Under the pieces are notes generated by a model. The model had not been told where the DNA came from. It ran no database searches and saw only the letters and a list, made by a program, of their open reading frames with translations. A stretch of DNA of 64,000 bases, from assembly GCA_030432295.1 (NCBI GenBank), contig JAUIHI010000028.1:1-64000 (forward strand). The letters are read 5' to 3'. Below, piece by piece: positions 16,403 to 27,545 of the stretch. The first letter of the stretch is position 1; every line of letters begins with the position of its first letter. A program made the translations under genes and the position numbers. This DNA is from Anaerolineae bacterium. Its GTDB lineage: Bacteria > Chloroflexota > Anaerolineae > Caldilineales > Caldilineaceae.

Positions 16403-17782
16403 CTATCGATTCAATCGTCCATTAAGCCAATCGAAGATCTGTGCAGCTTCTACCTCCACCTGCTCACCACTGCGCAAATCTTTTACACCCACAACACCCT
16501 GGGCCACTTCATTTGGCCCCAGCAACAGGGCAAAGGGGATATTACGCTCATCCGCATACTTGAACTGCCGCCCATAGCGGTCCAGGTCCGGGTAGAGGTC
16601 CACCCGCAGCCCCTCGGCCCGTAGCTGGTGGGCCAGGAGCAGCGACGCAGCCTGGGTACTCTCGTCAAACTGTGTCACCAGCACTTGGGGCTGTCCGGCC
16701 AACTGTTCGGGGAACATTCCCCGTTCTTCCAAAATGAGCAGAATTCGCTCCAGGCCCAGGCTAAAGCCACAGGCAGGCATCGTCTGGTTGCTGAACATTC
16801 CCACCAGATCGTCGTAGCGCCCGCCGCCCCCGCCGGAGCCGCTCAGCCCGGGGAATTCGATCTCGAAAATTGCGCCGGTGTAGTAGCTCAACCCCCGGGC
16901 CAGAAAAGGGTCCAGATGCAGGTGTTCGGAGGCGGGGCCGTAGCTGCTCAGGGCCAGCACATCCTTCAACCCGGCCACACCCACACTGCCCTGCTCCGAG
17001 TCCTCCAGCAGGTCGCCCAGCCAGGCCATCCGTTCGCCCTCGTCTGCGGGCACGCTGTCGATGAAACCCATCAGCGTCGCCGTGGATTCGGCGCTGACCC
17101 CTCGATCCAGCAGTTCCGCCTCCACCCCGTTCGGGCCGATTTTGTCCAGTTTGTCCACAGCCACCAGAGCCGCGCCCTCCAATTCAGCCGGGATACCGGC
17201 CACTTCCATCAGCCCGCGCAGGATGCCCCTGTGGTTCAGACGCAGGGCAAAGCCGCTCTCGCCTTTGCCTGTAAAGCCCAAAGTTTGCAATACCTGTGCG
17301 CCCGCGGCCAGCACCTCCGCTTCCACCGCGGGGCTGGTAGACCCCACAATGTCCACGTCGCACTGGTAGAATTCCCGGTAGCGCCCTTTGGCCGGGCGGT
17401 CGGCCCGATAGACCGGGGCAATCTGATAGCGTTTGAAGTAGCGGGGCAGGTCGTTGCGATATTCGGCCACAATTCGGGCCAGGGGCACAGTCAGGTCATA
17501 GCGCAGCCCGGCATCGGCGATGCTCTCTTCCGTGGGATTGTTGTCCAGCGCGCGTTGCAATTTGTCGCCCCGCTTGGCAACCCGAAAGATGAGCTGGTCG
17601 CCCTCGTCGCCGTACTTGCCCAGCAGGGTGTCCAGCCGCTCCATAGCCGGGGTTTCCAAGGGTTCAAAGCCGTAGCTCTGGTAGATCCGTTCGATGACAT
17701 CGATCACATATTTTCGGCGCAGCACTTCTGCGGGCAGAAAATCCCGCGCGCCGCTGATTGGTTTTGTATTGAACCGGGCCAT
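16403..17782 (-). CDS. hisS: Histidine-tRNA ligase
   Basis: 459 residues, the usual length of a class II histidyl-tRNA synthetase. It charges tRNA-His with histidine using ATP. Motif RYDLTVPLAR (94-103), motif 2 (about 118-142, with RADRPAKGRYREFYQCD), the His-A loop ARGLSYYTG (~296-303) and motif 3 glycine-rich GGGGRYDDLVG are all present; the C-terminal anticodon-binding domain starts near QVLVTQFDE. It heads an operon of signalling genes, an unusual place for hisS: the response regulator starts 9 bases after its stop. A plausible promoter is 45 bases upstream. Confidence 0.97.
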   Translation of the reverse strand: MARFNTKPISGARDFLPAEVLRRKYVIDVIERIYQSYGFEPLETPAMERLDTLLGKYGDEGDQLIFRVAKRGDKLQRALDNNPTEESIADAGLRYDLTVPLARIVAEYRNDLPRYFKRYQIAPVYRADRPAKGRYREFYQCDVDIVGSTSPAVEAEVLAAGAQVLQTLGFTGKGESGFALRLNHRGILRGLMEVAGIPAELEGAALVAVDKLDKIGPNGVEAELLDRGVSAESTATLMGFIDSVPADEGERMAWLGDLLEDSEQGSVGVAGLKDVLALSSYGPASEHLHLDPFLARGLSYYTGAIFEIEFPGLSGSGGGGGRYDDLVGMFSNQTMPACGFSLGLERILLILEERGMFPEQLAGQPQVLVTQFDESTQAASLLLAHQLRAEGLRVDLYPDLDRYGRQFKYADERNIPFALLLGPNEVAQGVVGVKDLRSGEQVEVEAAQIFDWLNGRLNR

Positions 17783-17827
17783 TCACTCGCTCCACAAAAG
17801 ATGGGGAAGATATTGATACTCTGTCCG

Positions 17828-17856
17828 ATTGTACCACTTTTGTAGAGAGTATTGAA
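17828..17856 (-). promoter_or_regulatory. Putative sigma-70 promoter of the hisS operon
   Basis: On the minus strand TTCAAT (-35, 17851-17856) and TACAAT (-10, 17828-17833) are separated by 17 bases, giving a leader of about 40 nucleotides before hisS. The -10 is good, the -35 is weak. Confidence 0.5.
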
Positions 17857-17884
17857 AGAGGAGAAAGGAGGTGTTTAACGCTAT

Positions 17885-18979
17885 TTATTCTGGCCGCAAG
17901 CCAGAGGCAATGACTTCCCGATAGGCGGCCATGCGTTCCCGGCGTATGGCGCGCCGATGGCCCAGCAGCGCTTTGGCCCCTTCCAGACCCATCTGCACCC
18001 GAAATTCCAGCAGCAGATAGCCGCGCAGGAACTCTGCCCACAAGGGACCAAAATACTTGCCCACATAGCGCACTTTGCTGCGGTTGAAGCGGATGTGGCG
18101 CTGGGTGCTGACCTGCTCGCTGCTGCGCCCCTCGTAGTGGATCACCATTCCACCGGGCTCGTAGACCACCCGCCAGCCCGCGTTTTGGATGCGTTTGCAC
18201 AGGTCGGTCTCTTCGCTATACATAAAGAAGCTGGGGTCAAAACCGCCGACGCTTGCCAGCGCTTCGCCCCGCACCAGCAACGCCGCGCCCACCAGCCAGT
18301 CCACATCCTGGCGCACAGTCGGCGACCAGTCATCCACATAATAGCGCCGCGCCCAGGGATTGCCGGGCCACATCCGCCCCAGCCAGGTGCTCTCGAAGAA
18401 GCCGGTCAGCCGGGTAGGAAAGCGTCGTCGGGTACTTTGCAGGCTACCGTCCCCGTAGCGCAGTTGGGGCCCAATCACCCCAATCGAAGTGTCGTGGGCA
18501 ATCCCCGCATAGAGGGTCCACAGGCTGTTGGGGAGCAGTTCCGTGTCCGGGTTGAGGAAGTAGACGAAGTGGGGGGTGCGTTGCGGGTTGCGAGGGACGA
18601 GGGACGAATTGCGGGTTGCGGGTTGCGGGTCGTCTGTGGTCGGCGGTCCGCCGTCAGCCGTCAGCCGTCTCTCCGTCACATCGAAGCCCAGCGCCTCTAG
18701 CCCCCGGTTGTTGCCGCCGGTGAAGCCCAGATTTTCATCGCTGAGGATTGTCTCCACCCAGGGGAAGCGGCTGGGCAGCAGAGAGGGGGTGGCGTCGTCG
18801 CTGGCGTTGTCGACCACCAGCACCCGCAAAGTCCCAGCCCCATCCGGTCCAAAACGCCGCAGCAGGGGATCGTCTGTCGGCTCACTTTGCCGGGCAATCG
18901 ATTCCAGGCAAGCGCGCAGCAAATCCCACACATTCCAGGAGACGATGACGATGGCGAGGTCGGCGGAGGGAGGGTTCAT
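17885..18979 (-). CDS. GT2-family glycosyltransferase (rhamnosyltransferase-like)
   Basis: 364 residues. The GT-A fold begins with [26 protein letters not shown] and [13 protein letters not shown] form the nucleotide-binding part, and [11 protein letters not shown] holds the DxD-like metal site. [20 protein letters not shown] is the typical acceptor-side motif of this subfamily. It most likely transfers a nucleotide-activated sugar to a growing surface polysaccharide; donor and acceptor cannot be read from sequence. Between GLEAL and FLNPD, where relatives have only a few residues, about 38 residues of low complexity are inserted, encoded by short tandem repeats (18577-18680). The frame is kept, so the protein may still be active. 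Confidence 0.88.
   Translation of the reverse strand: MNPPSADLAIVIVSWNVWDLLRACLESIARQSEPTDDPLLRRFGPDGAGTLRVLVVDNASDDATPSLLPSRFPWVETILSDENLGFTGGNNRGLEALGFDVTERRLTADGGPPTTDDPQPATRNSSLVPRNPQRTPHFVYFLNPDTELLPNSLWTLYAGIAHDTSIGVIGPQLRYGDGSLQSTRRRFPTRLTGFFESTWLGRMWPGNPWARRYYVDDWSPTVRQDVDWLVGAALLVRGEALASVGGFDPSFFMYSEETDLCKRIQNAGWRVVYEPGGMVIHYEGRSSEQVSTQRHIRFNRSKVRYVGKYFGPLWAEFLRGYLLLEFRVQMGLEGAKALLGHRRAIRRERMAAYREVIASGLRPE
18577..18680. repeat. Short tandem repeats inserted in the glycosyltransferase gene
   Basis: The stretch consists of GCGGGTT units (three consecutive near 18609-18630), GAGGGAC units (18592-18606) and GCCGTCA units (18650-18670). It codes in frame for Pro/Thr/Asp/Arg-rich sequence. 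Similar word-like repeats otherwise occur in the intergenic regions of this window. Confidence 0.7.
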
Positions 18980-19062
18980 TGGTGGATTGGGAAAGAGTGT
19001 GAACAGTGAGGAGCCATCGACAATCTAGCTACCCGACAGTTTCAATCTCGACTAGCGACGCC

Positions 19063-19138
19063 GGTTGAGCCTGTCGAAACCCAGGAGCGGGTCTACGAGC
19101 GATCGACCTGTAAGCCGCTGGTTTCGACAAACTCAACC
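19063..19138. repeat. Palindromic intergenic repeat, GGTTGAGCCTGTCGAAACC type
   Basis: Arms 19063-19081 and 19120-19138 are inverted repeats matching at 17 of 19 positions. The flanks GACTAGCG... and the arm core are shared, with changes, by the elements around pgm (22935-23073 and 24876-25032). It lies between two convergent-free minus-strand genes and could fold into a long RNA hairpin. Confidence 0.65.
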
Positions 19139-19179
19139 GACGCTCTCCGACTGGCTTCCCGACGATTTGTACTCGTGCG

Positions 19180-20343
19180 TCAACTACTGCGTTGCACCAC
19201 AAAGCCGCACAGGCCGATCAGCGACTCTTTGCTGCGGCTGTCGGAGAAGGTGGAGAGATTGGCAACTGCTTTGTGCAGGAAGCCAACTGCTTCGTCGCGG
19301 GCCGCATCGATGGCCGGGCTTTTGCGAATGGAACTCACCACTTCGGCCACCGCCCGGTTGAGCTGTTCCGCTTGCCCCTCTTCTGCGGCCTGGCGTGCGC
19401 TGGTCAGCCGTTCCACAAGCGCACGGGGATCGCTCTGCTGGCGCAAATAGTGGAGAAAGGGCAGGGTCAGCGTGCCCTGGCGCAGATCGCTGCCCGCTGG
19501 TTTGCCCAACGTGCGGTCATCGCCGGTGAAGTCCAGAATGTCGTCCATAATCTGAAACGCCATCCCGAAATGGTAGCCGAACTCCTTCAACTGCTCCACA
19601 CGGGGCGGGGGATAACCCGCCAGCACAGCCGCGGCCTCGCTGGCTGCGCTGAAAAGGCTGGCTGTCTTGGCATAGATGCGCTGGTAGTAGTTTTCCCATT
19701 CCTGGCCATACTGGTTGCGGGCAAAGAGTTGGCGCATCTCGCCATCGACGATAATTTGCAGGGTGTCGCTAAAGATTCGGATGACCCGGCTATTGCCCGT
19801 CTCGGCAGCAAAGTGGGCAGCCCGGGCAAACATATGATCCCCGGCCAGGACTGTTGCCCCCTGACTCCACGAGGCATTGAGGGTGGGCGCACCCCGGCGC
19901 AGAAGCGCGCCGTCGATCACATCGTCGTGGACGAGGGTAGCCGTATGCAGCATTTCCACCGCCGCGGCCAGGGATATCAGTTCCGGCTGGCCCGACCAGT
20001 CGCCGATGGGCTGTTCCAACTGGGCAGTCAACAGCGCCAGGGCCGGGCGCAGCCGCTTGCCGCCGCTGCCGATTAGCTCCACAAAGGCGTCGGCCAGGGG
20101 AGCAAAGACCGACGACTCGACCGTCTTCATCCGCTGTTCCACCTGGCACAGACCGCCCTGTGCCGGCTCCAACAGTTGACGAACGGATTGAGGCGTGCGC
20201 GCCAGAGGCGACGTGCCATTTGTATGCGCGTGATCCCCCGCATACTCCGCCGTTGGGACAGAGTGAGGGGCCTGTCTGGCGTTGTTGGGTCTGCTCAACT
20301 CGTCAGGCATGATTTTTGCAGCCACCGGCATGGTTCCACTCAT
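19180..20343 (-). CDS. Long-chain polyprenyl diphosphate synthase
   Basis: 387 residues from the ATG at 20343, chosen because it overlaps the tatD stop as ATGA; the frame extends further but only inside tatD. It condenses isopentenyl diphosphate onto an allylic primer to make all-trans polyprenyl diphosphate for quinones or as lipid carrier. First Asp-rich motif DDVID at 140-144 in [15 protein letters not shown], second DDILD at 267-271 followed by FTGDD, and the conserved GGKRLRP at ~94-100. The first ~60 residues are a non-conserved Pro/Ala/Thr-rich extension. Chain length is not readable. Translational coupling to tatD suggests one transcript. Confidence 0.92.
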   Translation of the reverse strand: MSGTMPVAAKIMPDELSRPNNARQAPHSVPTAEYAGDHAHTNGTSPLARTPQSVRQLLEPAQGGLCQVEQRMKTVESSVFAPLADAFVELIGSGGKRLRPALALLTAQLEQPIGDWSGQPELISLAAAVEMLHTATLVHDDVIDGALLRRGAPTLNASWSQGATVLAGDHMFARAAHFAAETGNSRVIRIFSDTLQIIVDGEMRQLFARNQYGQEWENYYQRIYAKTASLFSAASEAAAVLAGYPPPRVEQLKEFGYHFGMAFQIMDDILDFTGDDRTLGKPAGSDLRQGTLTLPFLHYLRQQSDPRALVERLTSARQAAEEGQAEQLNRAVAEVVSSIRKSPAIDAARDEAVGFLHKAVANLSTFSDSRSKESLIGLCGFVVQRSS

Positions 20344-21197
20344 TCTGTCAACCCAAAGAACGCAAGGGCCAGGGCGCTTGTGCGCCGACCCGTCTCCGCC
20401 ACAGAGGCGCCGGTCAATTGGGCCACCTTCTCTGCCACCAGCGCCACATGACCCGGTTCGTTGCGCTTGCCCCGATAGGGATGGGGCGTCAGATAGGGCG
20501 CATCGGTCTCGATCACCAGTCGGTCGGCACGCAGTTGCGGGATCAATTCGTGCATCTGCTGGGCATTTTTGAAGGTGACTGGCCCGGCAATCCCCAGCAA
20601 AAAATTCCAACTGTAGGCCCGCTCCGCCAGGGCCACATCGCCGCCAAAAGCGTGCAACACACCGGCGAAGGGGCGGGTGGCGAGGCGCGAATTACGAAAG
20701 TCTGCGCTCTCCACCCACGCTTCCAGCATCGCGGCTACGTCGTCAGAGGCGTCCCGGTTGTGGATGATTACCGGTAGCCCCAACTCGGCGGCCAACGCCA
20801 ACTGCACTCGAAAGGCTACGGCCTGCTGCTCCGGCGTCACTTTATCCCAGTAGTAGTCCAGCCCGATTTCACCGATGGCAACGACTTTGGGATGGGCGGC
20901 CAGTTGGCGCAACTCATCTACTGTCGCCGGGGCAAAATCGCCGCTGCTGTTGGGGTGCACCCCCACCGCCACATAGACTTCGGGTGTTGCCTCGGCCAAT
21001 GCCAGCGCGCCCCGGCACTGCGCCACATCGATACCGGGAATGACAATCCGCCGCACCCCGGCAGCCCGCGCCCGTTCCAGCACAGCGGCCCGGTCCTCGT
21101 CGAAATGGGCCAGGTCCAAATGGCAGTGACTATCCACCAGAAAGAACGAATCGTCACTTTCTCCCGGTTGTGAAGGCGTACTATGCGCTAGCATCAT
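20340..21197 (-). CDS. tatD: TatD-family metal-dependent DNase/hydrolase
   Basis: 285 residues. Metal ligands of the amidohydrolase barrel are visible: DSHCHLD near residue 22, GEIGLDYY, the His of PVIIHNRDA, the His of GVLHAFGG, and ETDAPYLTP. Family members are Mg-dependent 3'-5' exonucleases or phosphodiesterases. It is the first gene of a coupled pair with the polyprenyl synthase (ATGA overlap at 20340-20343). Confidence 0.93.
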   Translation of the reverse strand: MMLAHSTPSQPGESDDSFFLVDSHCHLDLAHFDEDRAAVLERARAAGVRRIVIPGIDVAQCRGALALAEATPEVYVAVGVHPNSSGDFAPATVDELRQLAAHPKVVAIGEIGLDYYWDKVTPEQQAVAFRVQLALAAELGLPVIIHNRDASDDVAAMLEAWVESADFRNSRLATRPFAGVLHAFGGDVALAERAYSWNFLLGIAGPVTFKNAQQMHELIPQLRADRLVIETDAPYLTPHPYRGKRNEPGHVALVAEKVAQLTGASVAETGRRTSALALAFFGLTE

Positions 21198-21364
21198 CGT
21201 TTGTACATTTTATCACAGACGGGAATGCAGATAAAGTAGGGCTGATTGCAGGTAGTGAAAAAGCAAAAGGCAAAAAGGGAAGGCAAAAGTGCCAGGTGCT
21301 GATCATCCACAGCCATTCACCTCTCGCCTCTCCTTTTGACTTCTCCATTTGCCTTTTGTCTTCT

Positions 21365-22801
21365 TTACCCAATCCCCGCCAACCGCTGCCCGTCGGCCAG
21401 GATGTCGTCCACCAGATCGCCGTGGGTGGTTTCGGTGTAGACCCGGATCAGCGGCTCTGTGCCGGAGAAACGGACGAGGAGCCAGCCGCCATCTTCCATC
21501 ACAAATTTGTAGCCGTCGATCGTCACCAGTTCGATGATAGGGATACCGCCCAAAGTTTTGCCGGTGATGTCGATGCTGTCCAGTTTGGCTTTGGCAGCCT
21601 GCTTCATTTCGTCGCCGGTCAGCCGGGTGTCGATACGCCCGTAGAAGTGTTCGCCTACTGTGTCGAAGAGAATGCGCAGGAGTTCGGTCGGCTTCTTGCC
21701 TGTGCGCACCAAAAAGTCCAGCAGGTAGAGATTGGCGAGGATGCCGTCCCGCTCGGGCACGTGGCCCCGGAAGGCGTAGCCGCCGCTCTCTTCGCCACCG
21801 ATCAGCGCGTCGTGCTCCACCATCGCCGGGGCCACATATTTGAAGCCGACACCGGTGTTGACGACCGGCACACCGTAGATTTTGCCCAATTTGTCCAGCA
21901 TCGAAGTGGTGCTGAGAGTCTTGACAATCGTGCCCCGCTCGCCCCGCACTTCCAGCAGATAGTAGGCCAGCAGGCCGTAGACCCGTAGCTGGTCCACAAA
22001 ATCGCCGTTTTCGTCGCCAAAGCCGCAGCGGTCCGCGTCCCCGTCCAGAATGCAGACGCAATCCGCGCCCACTTGCTTGCCCACAGCCAGCCCCGCATCC
22101 ACATTGGGCGGAATCGGCTCCGGGCGGGACATCTCCGGGAAAATCGGGTTGCGCTCGGCGTGGACTTCGATGATCTCGGTTTTGCCGCCGCCCAGAATCT
22201 CGGTCAGCCAGCCCGCGCCGTTGCCCCACATATTGTCCACGACGACTTTGAGGCCAGCGTCTTTGATGGGCTGCACGTCGATCAGCCCGGCCAGATGGGT
22301 CAGATAGGCGGGTTTGGGGTTGAAGTACTCGACCGCGCCGCTCTTCAGCGCCTCCCGCAAGGGTGTACGGCGGATGGCAGCCGCGTCGCCCGCCGCGGGG
22401 ATGCGGGCTTCGATGGCCTTCAGCCCTTCCGGGTCAATCGCGCCGCCGCCCGCGTCCCGCACTTTGAATCCGTTGTCCTCGGGCGGGTTGTGGCTGGCTG
22501 TGACGTTGACCGCGCCTACCGCGCCCAGAGCCGGTGCACTGAAGCTAATGACCGGTGTCGGCGTCGCGCCGTCGGTCAGATGGACGTGGAAACCGTTGCC
22601 CGCCAGCACTTCGGCCACCGCAGCCGCGAAATGTTCGCCCAGAAAACGTTTGTCGTGGCCGACGACGACCGCCTTGCCGTCGTGGCCTTCGCTGCTCAAC
22701 CAGGCCGCAAACCCTTGCGCACAGCGGCGCACATTGGCAAAAGTATAGTCCTCGGCGATGCGTCCCCGCCAGCCGTCAGTTCCGAATTTGATGTCGCTCA
22801 T
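21365..22801 (-). CDS. Phosphoglucomutase/phosphomannomutase-family phosphohexomutase
   Basis: 478 residues from the ATG at 22801, which has AGGAGC upstream and begins [13 protein letters not shown], the standard family start. The active-site phosphoserine lies in [11 protein letters not shown], the Mg-binding loop is DGDADR, the sugar-specificity loop is GGEESGG and the phosphate-binding loop is RFSGTEPL. It interconverts hexose 1- and 6-phosphates. A second, E. coli Pgm-type enzyme is encoded just upstream, so the two probably differ in substrate; glucose versus mannose cannot be decided from sequence. Confidence 0.93.
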   Translation of the reverse strand: MSDIKFGTDGWRGRIAEDYTFANVRRCAQGFAAWLSSEGHDGKAVVVGHDKRFLGEHFAAAVAEVLAGNGFHVHLTDGATPTPVISFSAPALGAVGAVNVTASHNPPEDNGFKVRDAGGGAIDPEGLKAIEARIPAAGDAAAIRRTPLREALKSGAVEYFNPKPAYLTHLAGLIDVQPIKDAGLKVVVDNMWGNGAGWLTEILGGGKTEIIEVHAERNPIFPEMSRPEPIPPNVDAGLAVGKQVGADCVCILDGDADRCGFGDENGDFVDQLRVYGLLAYYLLEVRGERGTIVKTLSTTSMLDKLGKIYGVPVVNTGVGFKYVAPAMVEHDALIGGEESGGYAFRGHVPERDGILANLYLLDFLVRTGKKPTELLRILFDTVGEHFYGRIDTRLTGDEMKQAAKAKLDSIDITGKTLGGIPIIELVTIDGYKFVMEDGGWLLVRFSGTEPLIRVYTETTHGDLVDDILADGQRLAGIG

Positions 22802-23132
22802 GCGTGCTCCTGAAAAAGATGAAAAGAAGGACACGGATTTGCACGGAAAAAGCGGATTTACACCGCGGTGTCTTAGGTACACCGTAAAATTTTTCTGGCC
22901 TTGTGCAAATTCGATAGCGAGACGATCAACCAAGCCAGTGAGCGCTGATTGAGTAGCCGAGTCTTCGAGGCGTATCGAAATCAAGCGAACGGGTAAACGA
23001 GCCTTCTCAATTCTACCCGCTTGGTTTCGATACGGCTGGCAACAGTCCCAGCCTACTCAACCGGCGCTAGTCCTATGCAGTTCGCTATCCGTGTAAAGTC
23101 CGTTCTATCTGTGAGAATCCGTGTCCGTTTGT
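22802..23132. other. Repeat-rich gap between the two phosphohexomutase genes
   Basis: No gene. It contains a palindromic element (22935-23073) flanked on both sides by copies of the word-like repeat 'gaatccgtgtccgt...tccgtgtaaa' (about 22828-22865 and 23085-23140). Both mutases may share a transcript, but the gap is long enough for a promoter. Confidence 0.6.
22935..23073 (+). repeat. Palindromic repeat element, copy A, downstream of pgm
   Basis: Begins CCAGTGAGCGCTGATTGAGT and ends ACTCAACCGGCGCTAGTCC. It is near-identical to the reverse complement of 24876-25032, and is itself an imperfect palindrome with two GTATCGAAA-containing arms. No protein is encoded, so it would be a non-autonomous, MITE- or REP-like element. 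Confidence 0.75.
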
Positions 23133-24797
<1,665 letters not shown>

Positions 24798-24875
24798 CTT
24801 TCTGCTCCTGATTGGGAAACCACAAAGTCACAAAGCCACGAAGAAAAGAGAACTGAAGGGCACGGGTTCTGGCAA

Positions 24876-25032
24876 GACTAGCGCCGGTTGAGTAGGCGGG
24901 TGCTGTTTCCCGCCGTATCGAAACCCAGCGGGTGTACACAGAAATATTCGTAGACCCGTTCGCTTGATTTCGATACGCCTCGAAGACGCAGAATCCTTCG
25001 GATTCTGATGGCACTCAATCAGCGCTCACTGG
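24876..25032 (-). repeat. Palindromic repeat element, copy B, upstream of pgm
   Basis: Reads GACTAGCGCCGGTTGAGTAG at its left end and CTCAATCAGCGCTCACTGG at its right end; its reverse complement matches copy A (22935-23073) along the whole length apart from point changes and an extra small hairpin (AGAATCC..GGATTCT, about 24991-25007). Confidence 0.75.
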
Positions 25033-25087
25033 ACTATTTGTGCTATCCGTGCAAATCCATTCCATCCGTGAAAATCCGTGTCCGTTT

Positions 25088-26644
25088 TTATCGATACAAC
25101 TCCACCCCCGCCAGTTCTCGTTTGCGCCGGGCGATGAAGTCGGCCAGGGCGTCCTGTTTGGCGATGTCCAGGGGCGGGGCCTCGTACTGGGCCAGCAGCT
25201 CCTTCCAGAGCAGATTGGCCCGCATGGGCGCATCGAAACGTCCGGCTTCGTCCCAGGTTTCATAGGGCAGCCGGTCGGCCAGGAAGGGCTGGTAGAAGGC
25301 GGTCTGGTAGCGTTCCTTCGTATGCTCCGTGCCCAAATGATGACCGCCGGGACCGATCTGACCGATCTCCGCCAGGGCCAGGGACGCGTCGCTGGTGTCA
25401 ATGCCCTGCAAAAAGTGCTGGAACATGGCCAGATGCTCCACATCCATCACAAATTTCTCGAAGGAGGCGGTCAGCCCGCTCTCCAGCCAGCCCACCGCGT
25501 GCATCACAAAATTGGTGCGGGCCAGCATACAGGGCCAGATGGACCACTGAGTTTCCAGCGCGGCCTGGGCGTCGGCCACCTTCGCGGTCGTCAGTGTGCC
25601 GCTACCCCGGTAGGGGAGATTGTAGCGGCGGGCCATCTGCGCGCCCAGCATCAGCGCCCAGGCCCCCTCCGGCGTACCAAAGGCCGGTGCACCGGATTTC
25701 AGGTCCACATTTGTGGTAAAGCCGCCGTAGATGACCGGCGCACCGGGGCGGGCCAGTTGGGCCAGGGCAATCCCAGCCAGAGCTTCGGCGTTCTGCTGGG
25801 CCACCGCGGAAGCCGTCGTCACCGGACTCATCACCCCGGCCAGAATAAAAGGGGTGATAATCGTCACCTGACCAGCCCGGGCATAGGTGATCAGCCCGCC
25901 GATCATCCGGTCGTCGTAGCGCAGGGGGCTGTTGGCGTTGATAATCCCACCGATGACCGGGCCGTCCGCGGGCAAGGGCGACCCGAAAATAATCTCCGCC
26001 GCGGCCAGGGCATCGGCGGGGATAACCCGTCCGTGGGCTGCTTCCATCATTACTTTGTCGGCGAAGGTGAAGCCCGCCCACAGCCGTTCCAAATGGCGCA
26101 GAGAGACGGGGATGTCGTGGGGGACAATCAACTGCTCGCCGGCCATGTGCAGCACACCGGTCATCTGTACCAGTTTTTGAAAATTGTGCAGGTCGGCCAG
26201 TGTGCCAGGCCGCCGCCCCTTGTCCAGATCACTGGCGAAGACTGTGCCGCCGTTGGGGGCACAGATGGCCCGGTCGTCGCCGATGACAATTGTGTGGGCC
26301 GGGTTGCGGGCGTGCCAGGTGAAACGTTCGGGCGCTTTGCCCACCAGTTCCAGCACCAGCCTCCGCTCCATCTTCACCCGCCGCTTGCTGTGATCGACGG
26401 TTGCGCCCGCCTTCTCCCACAAATCCAGCGCTTCCGCGTCCAGAAAGTCGATGCCAATCTCTTCCAGAATGCGCATGGATGCGTCGTGGATGCGCTCGAC
26501 GCCTTCTGCTCCCAACAGTTCCACCGGTGTCAGACTGTTATGGATAGTCTGAAAGGGGATGGAGAGATAGGGCGAGCGGGCGCGCTCCTTGCGCAGGGCT
26601 TCGTGGCGAGCGTTGCGGGCGGAGCGATCTTCGCGGATGGTCAT
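25088..26644 (-). CDS. MttB-superfamily methyltransferase without pyrrolysine
   Basis: 518 residues, about the family length. Members demethylate quaternary or tertiary amines and pass the methyl group to a corrinoid protein; true MttB uses pyrrolysine encoded by an in-frame TAG. Here the frame is continuous with no internal TAG, so this is a non-Pyl member as in glycine-betaine (MtgB-like) enzymes. Recognisable blocks include VERIHDASMRILEEIGIDF at the N-terminus, a GGTVFASD/GTLADLHNFQKL block and GGHHLGTEHTKERY near the C-terminus. No corrinoid protein, MtgA/MtrH or activating enzyme lies nearby, so the acceptor partner and substrate are unknown. Confidence 0.85.
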   Translation of the reverse strand: MTIREDRSARNARHEALRKERARSPYLSIPFQTIHNSLTPVELLGAEGVERIHDASMRILEEIGIDFLDAEALDLWEKAGATVDHSKRRVKMERRLVLELVGKAPERFTWHARNPAHTIVIGDDRAICAPNGGTVFASDLDKGRRPGTLADLHNFQKLVQMTGVLHMAGEQLIVPHDIPVSLRHLERLWAGFTFADKVMMEAAHGRVIPADALAAAEIIFGSPLPADGPVIGGIINANSPLRYDDRMIGGLITYARAGQVTIITPFILAGVMSPVTTASAVAQQNAEALAGIALAQLARPGAPVIYGGFTTNVDLKSGAPAFGTPEGAWALMLGAQMARRYNLPYRGSGTLTTAKVADAQAALETQWSIWPCMLARTNFVMHAVGWLESGLTASFEKFVMDVEHLAMFQHFLQGIDTSDASLALAEIGQIGPGGHHLGTEHTKERYQTAFYQPFLADRLPYETWDEAGRFDAPMRANLLWKELLAQYEAPPLDIAKQDALADFIARRKRELAGVELYR

Positions 26645-26666
26645 CAGTATGCCCTTGTGGTCATAG

Positions 26667-26725
26667 AGGATATTAGGTATTGGATATTCCGTAAGCGAGA
26701 CACACTATCCAATACCCAATATCCT
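26667..26725. repeat. 20-bp inverted repeat between methyltransferase and phosphatase genes
   Basis: Arms 26667-26686 and 26706-26725 (AGGATATTAGGTATTGGATA and its complement) differ at one position; the spacer is 19 bases. The right arm overlaps the stop codon of the inositol-monophosphatase-like gene. No T-run follows, so it is a repeat or RNA processing hairpin rather than a typical terminator. Confidence 0.65.
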
Positions 26726-27545
26726 ATGTCTGCCGCGCGGCCTGGATGTTTTCGAGCAGCGCCTGGTGGACGCCGGACTGCCCGTTGCTGGCGACCAGAC
26801 CCGTTGCGCCAAAGGCGTAGGGAGCACCCGCGTAGTCTGTCACAACACCGCCAGCCTCCCGCACCAGAAGCAGACCAGCGCCCACATCCCAGGGGTTCAG
26901 AAAGCCTTCCCAGAAGCTGGAATAGATGCCCGCGGCCACGTGGGCCAGATCGAGCGCGGCAGAACCCATACGGCGCACATCCCGGCAGAAGGGCGAGATG
27001 CGCACAAATTCCCGGTAGTTGTTGTCCTCGTTCAGCCCCCGGTGGGTGGGAAAGCCTGTACCCACCAGCCCCGCGCCCAGAGTCTCTGCATTGCTGACCC
27101 GCATCTGCTCCGTGCGGCCATCGGCCCAACAGCGCCACGCACCGCCGCCTGCTTGCGCCCAAAAGAGTTCGCCGTAGGGCAGGTGCAGGGTGACCGCCAG
27201 CAGCGCTTCTTCAGCCCGATAAAGCGCCAGATTCACCGCCCACCAGGGCACGCCGGACGCGTAGTTGGTGGTTCCATCGATGGGGTCCACCAGCCAGTAG
27301 AGGTCGGTATCCGGCGGCTGATTGCTCTCTTCGCCCCAGAAACCGATGGAAGGGTCCAGGGCTGTCAGCTTCTCGCGCAGGAGATGTTCGCTGGCTACAT
27401 CGGCTTCTGTGACCAGATCGTAGGCGTTGGCTTTGGTGCGGATGGCGCTCAGGCCGGCCTGCATTTCCACAGTCAATTGACCGGCCTGGCGGGCGATGGC
27501 AATCACAGCGTCCCGGTCAACGGGCAATTTTGTCAGGTGGGACAA
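26724..27545 (-). CDS. Inositol monophosphatase-family phosphatase
   Basis: 273 residues with a TTG start directly after the TAA of the preceding gene; a strong GGAGG lies 8 bases upstream, which supports this start. Metal and catalytic motifs are GEES, DPIDGTTNY and, near the C-terminus, NPWDVGAGLLLVREAGG. The family hydrolyses inositol phosphates, or fructose-1,6-bisphosphate, histidinol phosphate or PAP in other branches; the exact substrate cannot be told. It is co-transcribed with the PH-domain gene upstream. Confidence 0.9.
   Translation of the reverse strand: MSHLTKLPVDRDAVIAIARQAGQLTVEMQAGLSAIRTKANAYDLVTEADVASEHLLREKLTALDPSIGFWGEESNQPPDTDLYWLVDPIDGTTNYASGVPWWAVNLALYRAEEALLAVTLHLPYGELFWAQAGGGAWRCWADGRTEQMRVSNAETLGAGLVGTGFPTHRGLNEDNNYREFVRISPFCRDVRRMGSAALDLAHVAAGIYSSFWEGFLNPWDVGAGLLLVREAGGVVTDYAGAPYAFGATGLVASNGQSGVHQALLENIQAARQT

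Noticed and set aside
18980-19179. tRNA or small RNA gene in repeat-rich gaps
   Set aside because: No GTTCGANTC T-arm with a matching acceptor stem was found in this or other intergenic stretches; the hairpins are simple palindromes.
25088-26644. Pyrrolysine codon in the MttB-like gene
   Set aside because: The frame is complete without an in-frame TAG and has the normal family length.
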